From Murimonas intestini (GTDB lineage Bacteria; Bacillota; Clostridia; Lachnospirales; Lachnospiraceae): DNA of 64,000 bases. Below the pieces are notes generated by a model. It was not told where the DNA came from. It ran no database searches and saw only the letters and a list, made by a program, of their open reading frames with translations. The position numbers and the translations under genes are program-made. Location of the stretch: assembly GCF_024622195.1 (NCBI RefSeq), contig NZ_JANKBI010000004.1, positions 186,001 through 250,000 on the forward strand. The letters run 5' to 3'. Position 1 is the first letter of the stretch; the number at the start of each line of letters is the position of its first letter. Shown here piece after piece: positions 42,781 through 51,035 of the stretch.

Positions 42781-44241
42781 TTATTTCCAGCCTTCCAGAC
42801 CAAGCTGGATGGCTACTTTTGCATTGTCATCGTCTATCTGCTGTACTGCTTCTTCCGGTGAGATGGCTCCGCTGGCGGCCTCAACGCATATATTCGGCGT
42901 GCTTGCTCCCTTTATGGGGGTTACGAATTCCTGAGCCGGATACCAGCTGCCATTGTCATAGTAGCTGATGGCCTCTTTCACACACTCATACATATCCGTG
43001 GGATACCGGGCTCCTTTCACCATGACAGGACCTGCCATTGACTGTTTTTCAAAATACGCATCCAGGCCTTCCTGGGAAGTCACATATGTCATCCAGAGCT
43101 TAAGAGCTGTCTTCACATCCTCACTGGCATTCTTTGCAATATACCAGCTGTGGGGCATCCAAACTGTAATACCAGTCTTGTCCGGGTCATTTCCGGGAGT
43201 GGCAAAAAATCCAATATCGCCAATAGCATCCGGATAGTTAGCTGCCAGCACGTTTACTAATTCCCTGGTCAGCAGGCAGTAATGTGCGCCTTTCCCCTCT
43301 GCCAGCATACTGATCGCCTGTTCTCTGTTGGTTGACAGATAATCTTCATTGTAGAATCCATTTGATGATACATCCTCCATCTTCCTGAATGAATCCACAT
43401 AGCTGGGGATATCCTTCAGACGGACCTTATTAGCCGTATAATCCTGCTCAAACTCCGGATATTCACAATGTACATTGTAGAAATCTGTAAGCCATATCAT
43501 CTGTGCTGTAGATTTTGTGTCAAAGGATCCAACCACTGCAGTATATCCCGCATCCTTTACCGCCCTGCAGTTCTCCACAAACTGTTCCCATGTCTTTGGC
43601 ACCTCCAGGTTCAGTTCCTTATAGATTTTCTTGTTATACGCAAAACCTCCTGCATATACCGGCATGATAGGTACACCAAATGTCTCGCCGCTTAACTCTA
43701 CACTTTTCCTGTAAATATCCTCCAGATTATCCAAAAAAGCTTCCCCTGTCACAGGCTCCAGATTTTCCGTGGGAGCAATATTGCTCATAGCCGCTCCTGA
43801 ATGCCATTCCACCAGTCCGTCCAGTTCCCCTGTTGCAGCCCTTGCAGTGACCAGGGTGCTGAAATTATCATCAGATACCTGTTCCACCTCAAACTCAACA
43901 TTATATTTTTCTTCAAACCTGGCCATCTGATTTCTTACACCATCATTGATCAGCGGGCCTACAAGCGCCGGGATGGTAAGAGTATCCTCCCATGTCACAT
44001 CTCCTGTCCCATTCTCACCTGCCCCCGTCTCTTCACTGCCGGCTGCCTCAGTCGTGGTCCCGGACTCCCCGCCCTTTTCTGTCCCGGCACCTGTTTCCTC
44101 CTTAGTATCCGCCTGTGTCTCAGTCTTTGCTGTCTCTTTCTTTTCTGCTGTCTCTTTCTGATCCCCGCCTGCCCCCTTACACCCCGCCAGAGAACCTGTG
44201 ATCAGACATGCAGTTAACGCCAGCACCAAACTCTTTTTCAT
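42781..44241 (-). CDS. Sugar ABC transporter substrate-binding lipoprotein
   Basis: A 486-residue binding lipoprotein with lipobox LAGC near residue 21, then a Thr/Glu/Gly-rich linker of about 60 residues and the two-lobed substrate domain (GVPIMPVYAGGFAYNKKIY near 165, WMPHSWYIAKNASED near 370). The frame extends 34 codons upstream, but AAGGAGG before the ATG at 44241 defines the start and places the signal peptide. First gene of the operon running to 33724, probably activated by the YesM/YesN pair encoded just upstream. The linker is longer than in the protein at 20601-21935. The cargo is unknown; the intracellular GH106-like enzyme suggests a rhamnose-containing or related glycoside. Confidence 0.93.
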   Translation of the reverse strand: MKKSLVLALTACLITGSLAGCKGAGGDQKETAEKKETAKTETQADTKEETGAGTEKGGESGTTTEAAGSEETGAGENGTGDVTWEDTLTIPALVGPLINDGVRNQMARFEEKYNVEFEVEQVSDDNFSTLVTARAATGELDGLVEWHSGAAMSNIAPTENLEPVTGEAFLDNLEDIYRKSVELSGETFGVPIMPVYAGGFAYNKKIYKELNLEVPKTWEQFVENCRAVKDAGYTAVVGSFDTKSTAQMIWLTDFYNVHCEYPEFEQDYTANKVRLKDIPSYVDSFRKMEDVSSNGFYNEDYLSTNREQAISMLAEGKGAHYCLLTRELVNVLAANYPDAIGDIGFFATPGNDPDKTGITVWMPHSWYIAKNASEDVKTALKLWMTYVTSQEGLDAYFEKQSMAGPVMVKGARYPTDMYECVKEAISYYDNGSWYPAQEFVTPIKGASTPNICVEAASGAISPEEAVQQIDDDNAKVAIQLGLEGWK

Positions 44242-44283
44242 ATAACCTTCCTCCTTTACCTTCCCCTTTGTATTTGTGGCTTT

Positions 44284-44311
44284 ATTATACCAATCTGTCC
44301 CCTCAGACAAA
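44284..44311 (-). promoter_or_regulatory. Candidate promoter of the 44241-33724 operon
   Basis: A perfect TATAAT (44284-44289, minus strand) with a TTTGTC at 16 bases as a poor -35. The -35 overlaps the T tail of the upstream terminator. A weak -35 fits dependence on the neighbouring AraC-type response regulator. Confidence 0.45.
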
Positions 44312-44370
44312 AAGGTAGAAAATAGCACAATATAATGTAACATCTGACACTTGTGCTGTCTTCTACCTTT
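44311..44370 (-). terminator. Terminator of the YesM/YesN two-component operon
   Basis: A long hairpin starting 31 bases after the response-regulator stop: AAAGGTAGAA/TTCTACCTTT and AGCACAA/TTGTGCT, separated by a 3 by 3 internal loop with a 20-base apical loop, followed on the minus strand by T residues. All 17 pairs are perfect. Confidence 0.75.
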
Positions 44371-44400
44371 AAAGTATTAAGTATGGCTTGGCGCATCCGC

Positions 44401-45930
44401 TCAGGTCATTTTATCAGCCCCATGGCTGCTGTCTATATTTTTTGCATATTCTGAGGGAGTCTCACCTGTTCTGGCCTTAAACACTTTCCCGAAATATCCT
44501 GCATCCGAAAATCCCAGCATCTGGGCCACCTCACGTATCTTTGCCCCAGGATTCTCTTCATATATGTGCTTTGCCTGAAGTATCTTTTCTGCAAGTACAA
44601 AATCATAGAATGAAGTATCTGCATATTTATTAAAAAGGCGGTTTACATATGTCTGGGATATGTAGAACCTTTCTGTGATATCCCTCAGCCGTATATTGCT
44701 GCTGATATTTTTATATACATAGTCCCTGATATCTTCATAAAGCTCCTTCGAATCCTTTCTGTATTCCCTCCTGCTGTTCACCTGCTCCGTCACAAAATCA
44801 CACAGGTTAAACAAAATATCACTGGCGCTCCTGGCATAGACATAAGCTCCGTCCATGGCCTCCAGCGCCTTCTTTATAAAATCAGGCTGTTTCCCTCCCA
44901 TATTCATGTGGATGAGTGTGATGATATCCATGACCTCAGACTGGATCCAATGAAGGGAAGCCTGTTCATTCTCCCATATACGGAACAGTTCAATAATTAC
45001 ATCCTTCAGCCCCTCCCACTGTCCGCCCTTTACCAGGGCTGTCATTTTCCCTCTCAGCCTGCTGTCAATATCCGTATAGCTGCGGGAAAAAAACTGTTCC
45101 GGCCGCCCCATAATGGTCTTTCCTACGACCATCTGCTCATCTGCCGTCTTTGTGAGCAGGCATATCTTCTCCTGGACTCTGCTGGAATCACTTCCCAGGT
45201 TTTCATAGATGCATGTATAATAATTTTTCCCCTGCATCTCTTCTGCACGCTTCTCCAGAAGAGCGCAGAACCTCCTTAAGCTCCCTCTGCGCAGCAGGAT
45301 CAGGCGTTCATTTATGTAGCGGCCCCCGGCCATGACCAGCTCCTGCAGTCCCCACTCCTTTACTAGTTCAAACAGGCGGGGATTTCCCACGGGAAGAAGA
45401 GTTTCAAAGCTGCCGGCATGGGGACATCCGCTGCGCAGCAGCACCAGCACGTGATCCCTGCCATTGAGTTCCAGCCACTGTATAAATTCCTCCGCCATCT
45501 CACCTTTCTTGATAAATTCCTCAAACTGCTGTTCCAGGTGCTTCAGGCGCTGCCTGTCCAGCTTTTCCTTCAGGCTCTTCAGTGTATCAGCCACTACCGG
45601 GTCCTTTAAGGGCTTCAGAAGGTAGTCCTCACTCCCCAGCTTCATACATTCTCTCACATAGGGAAAATCCTGATATCCGCTGAGTACCACCGTTATGATT
45701 CCGGGCCTCCTATCCTTCAGGACCCGTATAAGCTCTATCCCATCCATGGCCGGCATCCTGACATCAGTCATGACTACGTCCGCCTCATGTTCTTCTAAAT
45801 ATTCAAGCACATCCTCCCCATTTTCACAAAGGGCGCACACTTCAAATTCCTCCGTATTGCGCTCTACGATTCTTTTATTGTACCTCTGGATTACAGGCTC
45901 ATCTTCTGCTATCACTATTCTGTATTTCAT
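44401..45930 (-). CDS. YesN-type response regulator with AraC DNA-binding domain
   Basis: A 509-residue regulator: receiver domain 1-125 with the phospho-acceptor Asp in MTDVRMPAMDG (near 54) and Lys in YLLKPL, a long central region of no known fold, and a C-terminal AraC helix-turn-helix pair ending around GFSDAGYFGKVFKARTG. Its ATG overlaps the stop of the sensor kinase gene by four bases, with GGAGG 7 bases upstream. It most likely activates the sugar/hydroxy-acid operon that follows downstream in the same direction after a terminator. The signal would be a glycan or sugar outside the cell. Confidence 0.93.
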   Translation of the reverse strand: MKYRIVIAEDEPVIQRYNKRIVERNTEEFEVCALCENGEDVLEYLEEHEADVVMTDVRMPAMDGIELIRVLKDRRPGIITVVLSGYQDFPYVRECMKLGSEDYLLKPLKDPVVADTLKSLKEKLDRQRLKHLEQQFEEFIKKGEMAEEFIQWLELNGRDHVLVLLRSGCPHAGSFETLLPVGNPRLFELVKEWGLQELVMAGGRYINERLILLRRGSLRRFCALLEKRAEEMQGKNYYTCIYENLGSDSSRVQEKICLLTKTADEQMVVGKTIMGRPEQFFSRSYTDIDSRLRGKMTALVKGGQWEGLKDVIIELFRIWENEQASLHWIQSEVMDIITLIHMNMGGKQPDFIKKALEAMDGAYVYARSASDILFNLCDFVTEQVNSRREYRKDSKELYEDIRDYVYKNISSNIRLRDITERFYISQTYVNRLFNKYADTSFYDFVLAEKILQAKHIYEENPGAKIREVAQMLGFSDAGYFGKVFKARTGETPSEYAKNIDSSHGADKMT

Positions 45931-47726
45931 CTTCCTGCCTCCTGACAAATATTGGAAAATACTACTCTTGCACCGCCCTCTGCCCTGTTCTCCAGCGTAA
46001 ACCTGATCTGCTGGTTATAAAACAGCTCCAGCCGGGCAAATGTATTTAAAAGTCCCAGGCTGCCTATTCCCCCTCTGACATCATCTTCTTTCCCCATCAC
46101 ACCATTCTGATAATCCTCTATCTTTTGCTTCAGCCCGGCCAGCACATTCTCCCCAAACCCTATCCCGTCATCCTGGATGCTTATCTCCCAGCCTCCGTCT
46201 TCTCTGGCTGCCGCCAGGATCTCCACGTGAAGAGTGCGTCTCTCTTTTGCAAAACCATGATAAAACGAATTCTCAACAATAGGCTGGACAATGAGCCTGG
46301 GTATCTGAATGTTCCTGATGTTTTCATCTGCAGAGATCTCATACGTTATTTTATCCCCAAAACGTTCCTTCATCAGCGCCAGATAATTGGATGTATGAGT
46401 AATCTCGTCCCCAATAGTCACAGGCTGGTTTTCCGATGCCGTGGAATACCGCATCATGTCAGATATCCTCTGACATACCTCCACCACATCATCCGGCCTT
46501 TCCTCCAGAGCCAGCTCCATCACTACATTGAGCATATTGTGGATAAAATGAGGGTTGATCTGTGCCTGGAGGGCGTTAAAATGTGACTGCAGCTGCCTGG
46601 ACCTGCTCTCCACCTCTCTTTCCACCGACTCATTGAGCTTATTCTTCATAATCCTGAATGAGTGGTTCAGTGACACAATCTCGTCCTCCTTCTCATTGAC
46701 GATCCTGTCCGTATCTGCCATTGTCTCCATGCTCATATTTTCCATGGCTGTCCGCAGCTCGCGCAGAGGCTTTGTCATATGGCTGGCCATATAATAGGCC
46801 AGACAGACCATCCCTATCATAAATGCTGCAGCCACCCCCACCAGCACATTGCGAACAGTCCTGAATGACTGGCCTGCCAGCTCAGGATTCTGTATGGCAG
46901 CCACGCTCCAGCCTGTTTCATTCGATGTTTTGACTCCCGTAAGTCCGTATTTGCCGCTGTCATTCGTTTTTCCGTCCCTGATCAGCTCTCTGCAGTATGT
47001 AAGCTTTTCCCCGCTGAGGTTCTCATCACCCAGGCCTCCATTTCCAAAGACAGGAGCACCATATTGATCCAGTACCAGAATATCATATTGAGAATTAGAG
47101 CATATCCTGCTTAAATATTCTGCAGTCTCCTGGACCTCCACATATCCGATTCCCTTTCCCGGGTCGCGTATTACCCTGGCTACAGAGAATACATCCCTGC
47201 CCTCCTTCTGTGACCAGCTGTCTTTATGAAGAGGCAGTATCACCCTGCGTCCGGCGGCTTCCTCCACCTCATCCAGCCAGTCCAGCTTTTCTATCCTGCC
47301 TGCAATAACCTCAGGATTCAGTACCCTGTCTTCATTGCCTGAAAACAAATTTCCTGACCTGGTAAATGCACAGAAACGGTAATAATTGCCGCTCACAAAA
47401 CTGCTGTCAACATATCTGCGTATCTCCATAAGACTGTTCTGGACTGATGCTTCGTAATCCTCATTCCTGTCATCTGAATATGTGAGATTTTTAAGGCAGC
47501 GGATCATGTCCTGGTTGGAAATAAATGTCACAGCCTGGTTATCCATCAGCTCCAGCTTATTATCTATAATCATGGAGATCTCTTTCGTAACACTGTTCAG
47601 GGAGTACTCCACATTATCCCTGTCATTCCGGCTGATATAATAATAGAGCACAAATACACCCACTGCCAGGACTACCAGTCCAAAAGCCGAGGAAAGCAGT
47701 GCGATCTTATAATGCAGTTTCTTCAT
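45927..47726 (-). CDS. YesM-type sensor histidine kinase
   Basis: A 599-residue membrane sensor: transmembrane helix at about 9-31, an extracellular dCache-like sensing domain (about 35-295), second helix near 300-320, HAMP linker, the His_kinase domain with LQAQINPHFIHNMLNVV (phosphorylated His near 395) and a C-terminal ATPase region with DDGIGFG. It pairs with the AraC-type regulator, whose gene overlaps its end by four bases. The ATG at 47726, preceded by AAAGGACGG, was chosen over a frame extending 45 codons further. An inverted repeat at 47767-47799 lies just upstream. Confidence 0.93.
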   Translation of the reverse strand: MKKLHYKIALLSSAFGLVVLAVGVFVLYYYISRNDRDNVEYSLNSVTKEISMIIDNKLELMDNQAVTFISNQDMIRCLKNLTYSDDRNEDYEASVQNSLMEIRRYVDSSFVSGNYYRFCAFTRSGNLFSGNEDRVLNPEVIAGRIEKLDWLDEVEEAAGRRVILPLHKDSWSQKEGRDVFSVARVIRDPGKGIGYVEVQETAEYLSRICSNSQYDILVLDQYGAPVFGNGGLGDENLSGEKLTYCRELIRDGKTNDSGKYGLTGVKTSNETGWSVAAIQNPELAGQSFRTVRNVLVGVAAAFMIGMVCLAYYMASHMTKPLRELRTAMENMSMETMADTDRIVNEKEDEIVSLNHSFRIMKNKLNESVEREVESRSRQLQSHFNALQAQINPHFIHNMLNVVMELALEERPDDVVEVCQRISDMMRYSTASENQPVTIGDEITHTSNYLALMKERFGDKITYEISADENIRNIQIPRLIVQPIVENSFYHGFAKERRTLHVEILAAAREDGGWEISIQDDGIGFGENVLAGLKQKIEDYQNGVMGKEDDVRGGIGSLGLLNTFARLELFYNQQIRFTLENRAEGGARVVFSNICQEAGR

Positions 47727-47766
47727 TTTACGCCGTCCTTTCTTAGATAAACTATATCCCATAATC

Positions 47767-47799
47767 ATGGCAAAATCAATAATTGTCATTATTTGCCAT
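47767..47799. promoter_or_regulatory. Inverted repeat upstream of the sensor-kinase gene
   Basis: ATGGCAAA (47767-47774) and TTTGCCAT (47792-47799) form a perfect 8-bp inverted repeat 17 bases apart, with a shorter AT-only inverted repeat nested between. It lies about 40-75 bases before the kinase start and may be an operator or an mRNA structure. No known site matches. Confidence 0.4.
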
Positions 47800-47827
47800 A
47801 TTGGGCATATCAAATACAGGGACAAAA

Positions 47828-47870
47828 AAACCGGATATGGCTGCGGTTCCCCGCATGCCATATCCGGTTT
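47828..47870 (-). terminator. Terminator of the FKBP/trigger-factor-like gene
   Basis: A perfect 14-bp stem AAACCGGATATGGC/GCCATATCCGGTTT with an inner TGCGG/CCGCA pair and a T7 tract on the minus strand. It lies 52 bases after the stop at 47922 and separates that gene from the sensor-kinase operon. Confidence 0.88.
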
Positions 47871-47921
47871 CTTTATTCTTTCAGCAGCTCTGCTGCCGCA
47901 ATATCAATATCCGCTGAATAT

Positions 47922-49394
47922 TTACTGAGCTTCTGTCTCAGCCGGTGTTTCCGCCTCTGAACCAGCCTCTGTCATGCCAGGTCCCTCACCTCCGGCAGTA
48001 GTCTCTTCCTCTGTCTCTGTCGGTCCCTGCTCTTCTCCTGCTGTCTCAGATTCAGCTGGTGTCTCTGCCTCTGTTGTGTCTTCTGTTCCCTTTGCTTCTG
48101 TCTGGGCTTCAGTAGCGGCTTCTGTGCTTTCTTCCGGTTTGCCCTCTACAAATGTTGTATTGTCCTGGAGGAACTGGATAGCCTTATTTGTCAGGACATT
48201 TGTCTCAATCGTTGTCCTGCCGTAACGCTCAATTACGTCATCTGTAGTCACATTTGCATTTGCAGCTATTTCTTCCAGAGCCTTCTGGTACTCATCTTCT
48301 GACACTGTCATTTCCTCTGACTCTGCAATAGCTTTTAAAATGAGCTCTGAGACAAGTGAATTGCGCAGAGTCAGTGTCAGCTGTGAATTGAATTCATCCA
48401 GGTTCATGCCAGCATTTGCCTGAAGGTATTCATCCAGAGTCATTTCAGCCTGCTTTGCAACTTCTTCATAAGTAGCGTTCATCTTTGCCACACGGTATGC
48501 GATAACATCCTCAGGATACTCGTTGATCGTAGATGCCTGGTAAACCTGGAAAAATGCGTCGTTGAGCTTCTGAGAATCCAGCTGTGATTCTTTCTGCTGC
48601 TTCAGAGTGTCCTCAAGGGCCTTCTTGTATTCATCCACTGTACTATACTCAGAAATTTCCGTTACAAGGGCATCTGTCAATTCAGGCGTCCTCTTTATGG
48701 TATTAACAGTTACTTTGAACACTGCCTCTTTTCCTGCCAGATCCGGATTCAGTGAATATGTCTCAGGAAAAGTTACCTTTACGTCCTTTGTCTCCCCTGA
48801 CTTCATGCCCACAACGCCATCCTCAAATCCTGGGATAAATGCGCCTGAACCGATTGTCAGGTCATAGCCCTTATCGCTGCCGCCGTCGAATACCTCTCCG
48901 TCCACACTGCCTTCATAATCAATATTTGTAACGTCACCGTTCTCCACTGTGCCGTCCTGGATCTCTTCCATCTTGTCATTCTGGCTGATATCGCTCTGGA
49001 TCGCGCTGTCGATCTCATCCTGAGTCACTTCCACCGGATCGTAGTAGACAGTAAGTCCCTTGTACTCGCCCAGTGTCACATAGTCAAGAGCTTTATATGC
49101 AGGCTCTTCCTTTGTGAGATCCACCTCTGCCTTGTCAGCCGGAGACTCTGTGCTTCCTTCTGTACCGTCTTCTGAACCAGGAGCCGCAGCTTCCTCTGTG
49201 CTGCCTTTTTCTGTGTCTTTATTCTCTGTTTCTGCTGCCTCAGTGGCTTTTGTATCTGTCTTTTCTGTCTCTGATTTATCAGCAGTCTCTGCAGCTTTCT
49301 CTGTTGTCTTTGATGTCTCAGCGTTATTTGCTGCACATCCTGTTGCAAGCAGCGCTGTACTTAAAAGTATGGCTGCGACAATCTTTTTCTTCAT
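47922..49394 (-). CDS. FKBP-type/trigger-factor-like peptidyl-prolyl isomerase lipoprotein
   Basis: A 490-residue extracellular lipoprotein: lipobox ATGC near residue 20, a Glu/Lys/Thr-rich linker to about 105, an FKBP domain (about 150-240; YEGSVDGEVFDGGSDKGYDL and GSGAFIPGFEDGVVGMKSGE), a trigger-factor-like helical C-domain (about 245-415) and a repetitive Thr/Glu tail of about 75 residues. It likely assists folding of secreted proteins outside the membrane, as PrsA does in Bacillus, but with an FKBP rather than a parvulin domain. The ATG follows GAGAGGAT. It stands alone, with a terminator at 47828-47870. The acidic tail has no sorting motif. Confidence 0.88.
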   Translation of the reverse strand: MKKKIVAAILLSTALLATGCAANNAETSKTTEKAAETADKSETEKTDTKATEAAETENKDTEKGSTEEAAAPGSEDGTEGSTESPADKAEVDLTKEEPAYKALDYVTLGEYKGLTVYYDPVEVTQDEIDSAIQSDISQNDKMEEIQDGTVENGDVTNIDYEGSVDGEVFDGGSDKGYDLTIGSGAFIPGFEDGVVGMKSGETKDVKVTFPETYSLNPDLAGKEAVFKVTVNTIKRTPELTDALVTEISEYSTVDEYKKALEDTLKQQKESQLDSQKLNDAFFQVYQASTINEYPEDVIAYRVAKMNATYEEVAKQAEMTLDEYLQANAGMNLDEFNSQLTLTLRNSLVSELILKAIAESEEMTVSEDEYQKALEEIAANANVTTDDVIERYGRTTIETNVLTNKAIQFLQDNTTFVEGKPEESTEAATEAQTEAKGTEDTTEAETPAESETAGEEQGPTETEEETTAGGEGPGMTEAGSEAETPAETEAQ

Positions 49395-49436
49395 AATAGT
49401 CTTATCCTCTCTTTACTATGCTGTTAATGCTGGTTG

Positions 49437-50996
49437 CTATGATCCCATTTCAGGAACCGGCGTCGGTCTGGACGGATCAAATACTGACTCTGCGTCGAAC
49501 AGATCATCCAAAAAGTCGTTTCCATTAGGATCTGTATGATAATACATGCGGTATCCGTCCAGATTTCTCCGTCCCTGCCTCATATAGTTATCTCCAAACT
49601 GTACCCAGTACTTGCTTGAATCTACATTACAGTAGATATTGAAGCCCTGGCTCTTTAAATACTCAAACTTCTCGTTGCCCTCGTAGCCTTCCCAGCTTCC
49701 GATATCAGCTCCGAATGCAAAAATAATGATGTCAGTGGGACCTACGATCGGCTCAACAGTAGCCTTCCATCTCGCCGTATCAGTCTTGATCTTTTCAAGA
49801 CCTTCCTGCTCAACATTTAAATGGCCCCATGTATGGCTGGCAAATACCCATCCGTTTGCCTTCATGGCATCTGCTACCTTCTTGGCTGCTTCCACATCCT
49901 GGTCATAGTTAAAATCCGGATGCTCATCTAAAAACTTCTGCTGATCTTCCTGGAGGCTTGTCCTGTCCCTGTAATCAGTGTCGGTCCTGTAACCCAGCAC
50001 ACCGTTATACCCAGTCAGTGCGATCGTCCCCTTTGCACCGTGGTAGGAAAAATCAGGATGCTCCTTAACAAATGTATCAATCAGCGGAACCATATCGTAA
50101 TCACCTACTGATACAGATCCATCATCCTCAATATACTCATTTTTGACCTGTCCATTTTCATCCACGATAAGCCTGGATGCAAATCCGTCACCGTCCATGT
50201 AATGATAATAGCTCAAATCATCCTGGGAAAGGACAAATGGCTTCTTATCAGGCGGAAGCAGGATCTTACCCTTCACAGCATTCCCATTCTCGTCAAAAGT
50301 CACCATATCGTGGAGATTCACCAGCACATAACCCTTTTCATACATGGACTGGGTGATCTTATTAAACTCATCGATCGTAGTCATGACCTGATTATAACCG
50401 GCTTCATTTCCATCCCCGTCAAATGCCTTGGACGGGTCTTTTATGAGGGTGTGATAAAATACATGCGTAACCTGGTCCAGCGGATATTCCACACATGCTG
50501 CTTTGGCGCTCTCATACTCTGTTACCGCCTTCTGCATATCGGCACTGGCTGAATACGACGTCTGACTCTTCAACAGCTCTATAGCTCCGTCATAGTCATA
50601 CATGGCCGCCTTCAAAGCCGCCTCATCCATCACTGCCTGGTCTCCCTGGGCAGGCTGTCCCGTCTGGGCTGCTGCCTCAGTCACTGCCTCAGTGCCCGCA
50701 GGCGCCCCCTCAGTCTGGCTTTGGCCATCCTGGCCCTGACTTATCTGATTCTGTTCTGTCTGGTCCTGGCCTGCCTGGCCCTGCTCTGTCTGGTTTTGTT
50801 CTGTCTGCATCTGTTCTGTGGATACATCAGCATTATGGTTTCCTTTATCTTTCTTGTCCAGGATATACTTTACAAGGATAACACAGAACACCGCAATAAT
50901 CAACACAAGCACTAAAATTATGATCCTGCTTATCAGCACCTGCCGTTTTCTCCTGGCTCTGCGCTCCTCCATCCTTTGTTTTCTTTCGTCTTCCAT
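49437..50996 (-). CDS. Polysaccharide deacetylase-like membrane-anchored protein (copy 1)
   Basis: A 519-residue protein with an N-terminal cytoplasmic basic segment, one transmembrane helix (about 22-45), a Gln/Thr-rich low-complexity linker (about 55-110, many TEQ and GQ units) and a carbohydrate esterase 4-like extracellular domain. NodB-type metal-binding pieces are QDDLSYY near 245 and HTWGHLNV near 385. It would remove acetyl groups from peptidoglycan or a surface polysaccharide. GGAGGAG 6 bases before the ATG. It is closely paralogous along its whole length to the gene at 51036-52460, upstream of it by 40 bases; the two are a tandem duplication. Only the linker differs strongly. Confidence 0.88.
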   Translation of the reverse strand: MEDERKQRMEERRARRKRQVLISRIIILVLVLIIAVFCVILVKYILDKKDKGNHNADVSTEQMQTEQNQTEQGQAGQDQTEQNQISQGQDGQSQTEGAPAGTEAVTEAAAQTGQPAQGDQAVMDEAALKAAMYDYDGAIELLKSQTSYSASADMQKAVTEYESAKAACVEYPLDQVTHVFYHTLIKDPSKAFDGDGNEAGYNQVMTTIDEFNKITQSMYEKGYVLVNLHDMVTFDENGNAVKGKILLPPDKKPFVLSQDDLSYYHYMDGDGFASRLIVDENGQVKNEYIEDDGSVSVGDYDMVPLIDTFVKEHPDFSYHGAKGTIALTGYNGVLGYRTDTDYRDRTSLQEDQQKFLDEHPDFNYDQDVEAAKKVADAMKANGWVFASHTWGHLNVEQEGLEKIKTDTARWKATVEPIVGPTDIIIFAFGADIGSWEGYEGNEKFEYLKSQGFNIYCNVDSSKYWVQFGDNYMRQGRRNLDGYRMYYHTDPNGNDFLDDLFDAESVFDPSRPTPVPEMGS

Positions 50997-51035
50997 GTCT
51001 TCTCCTCCGCAATGTTTTGGTCAGCCTGAAGGGAT

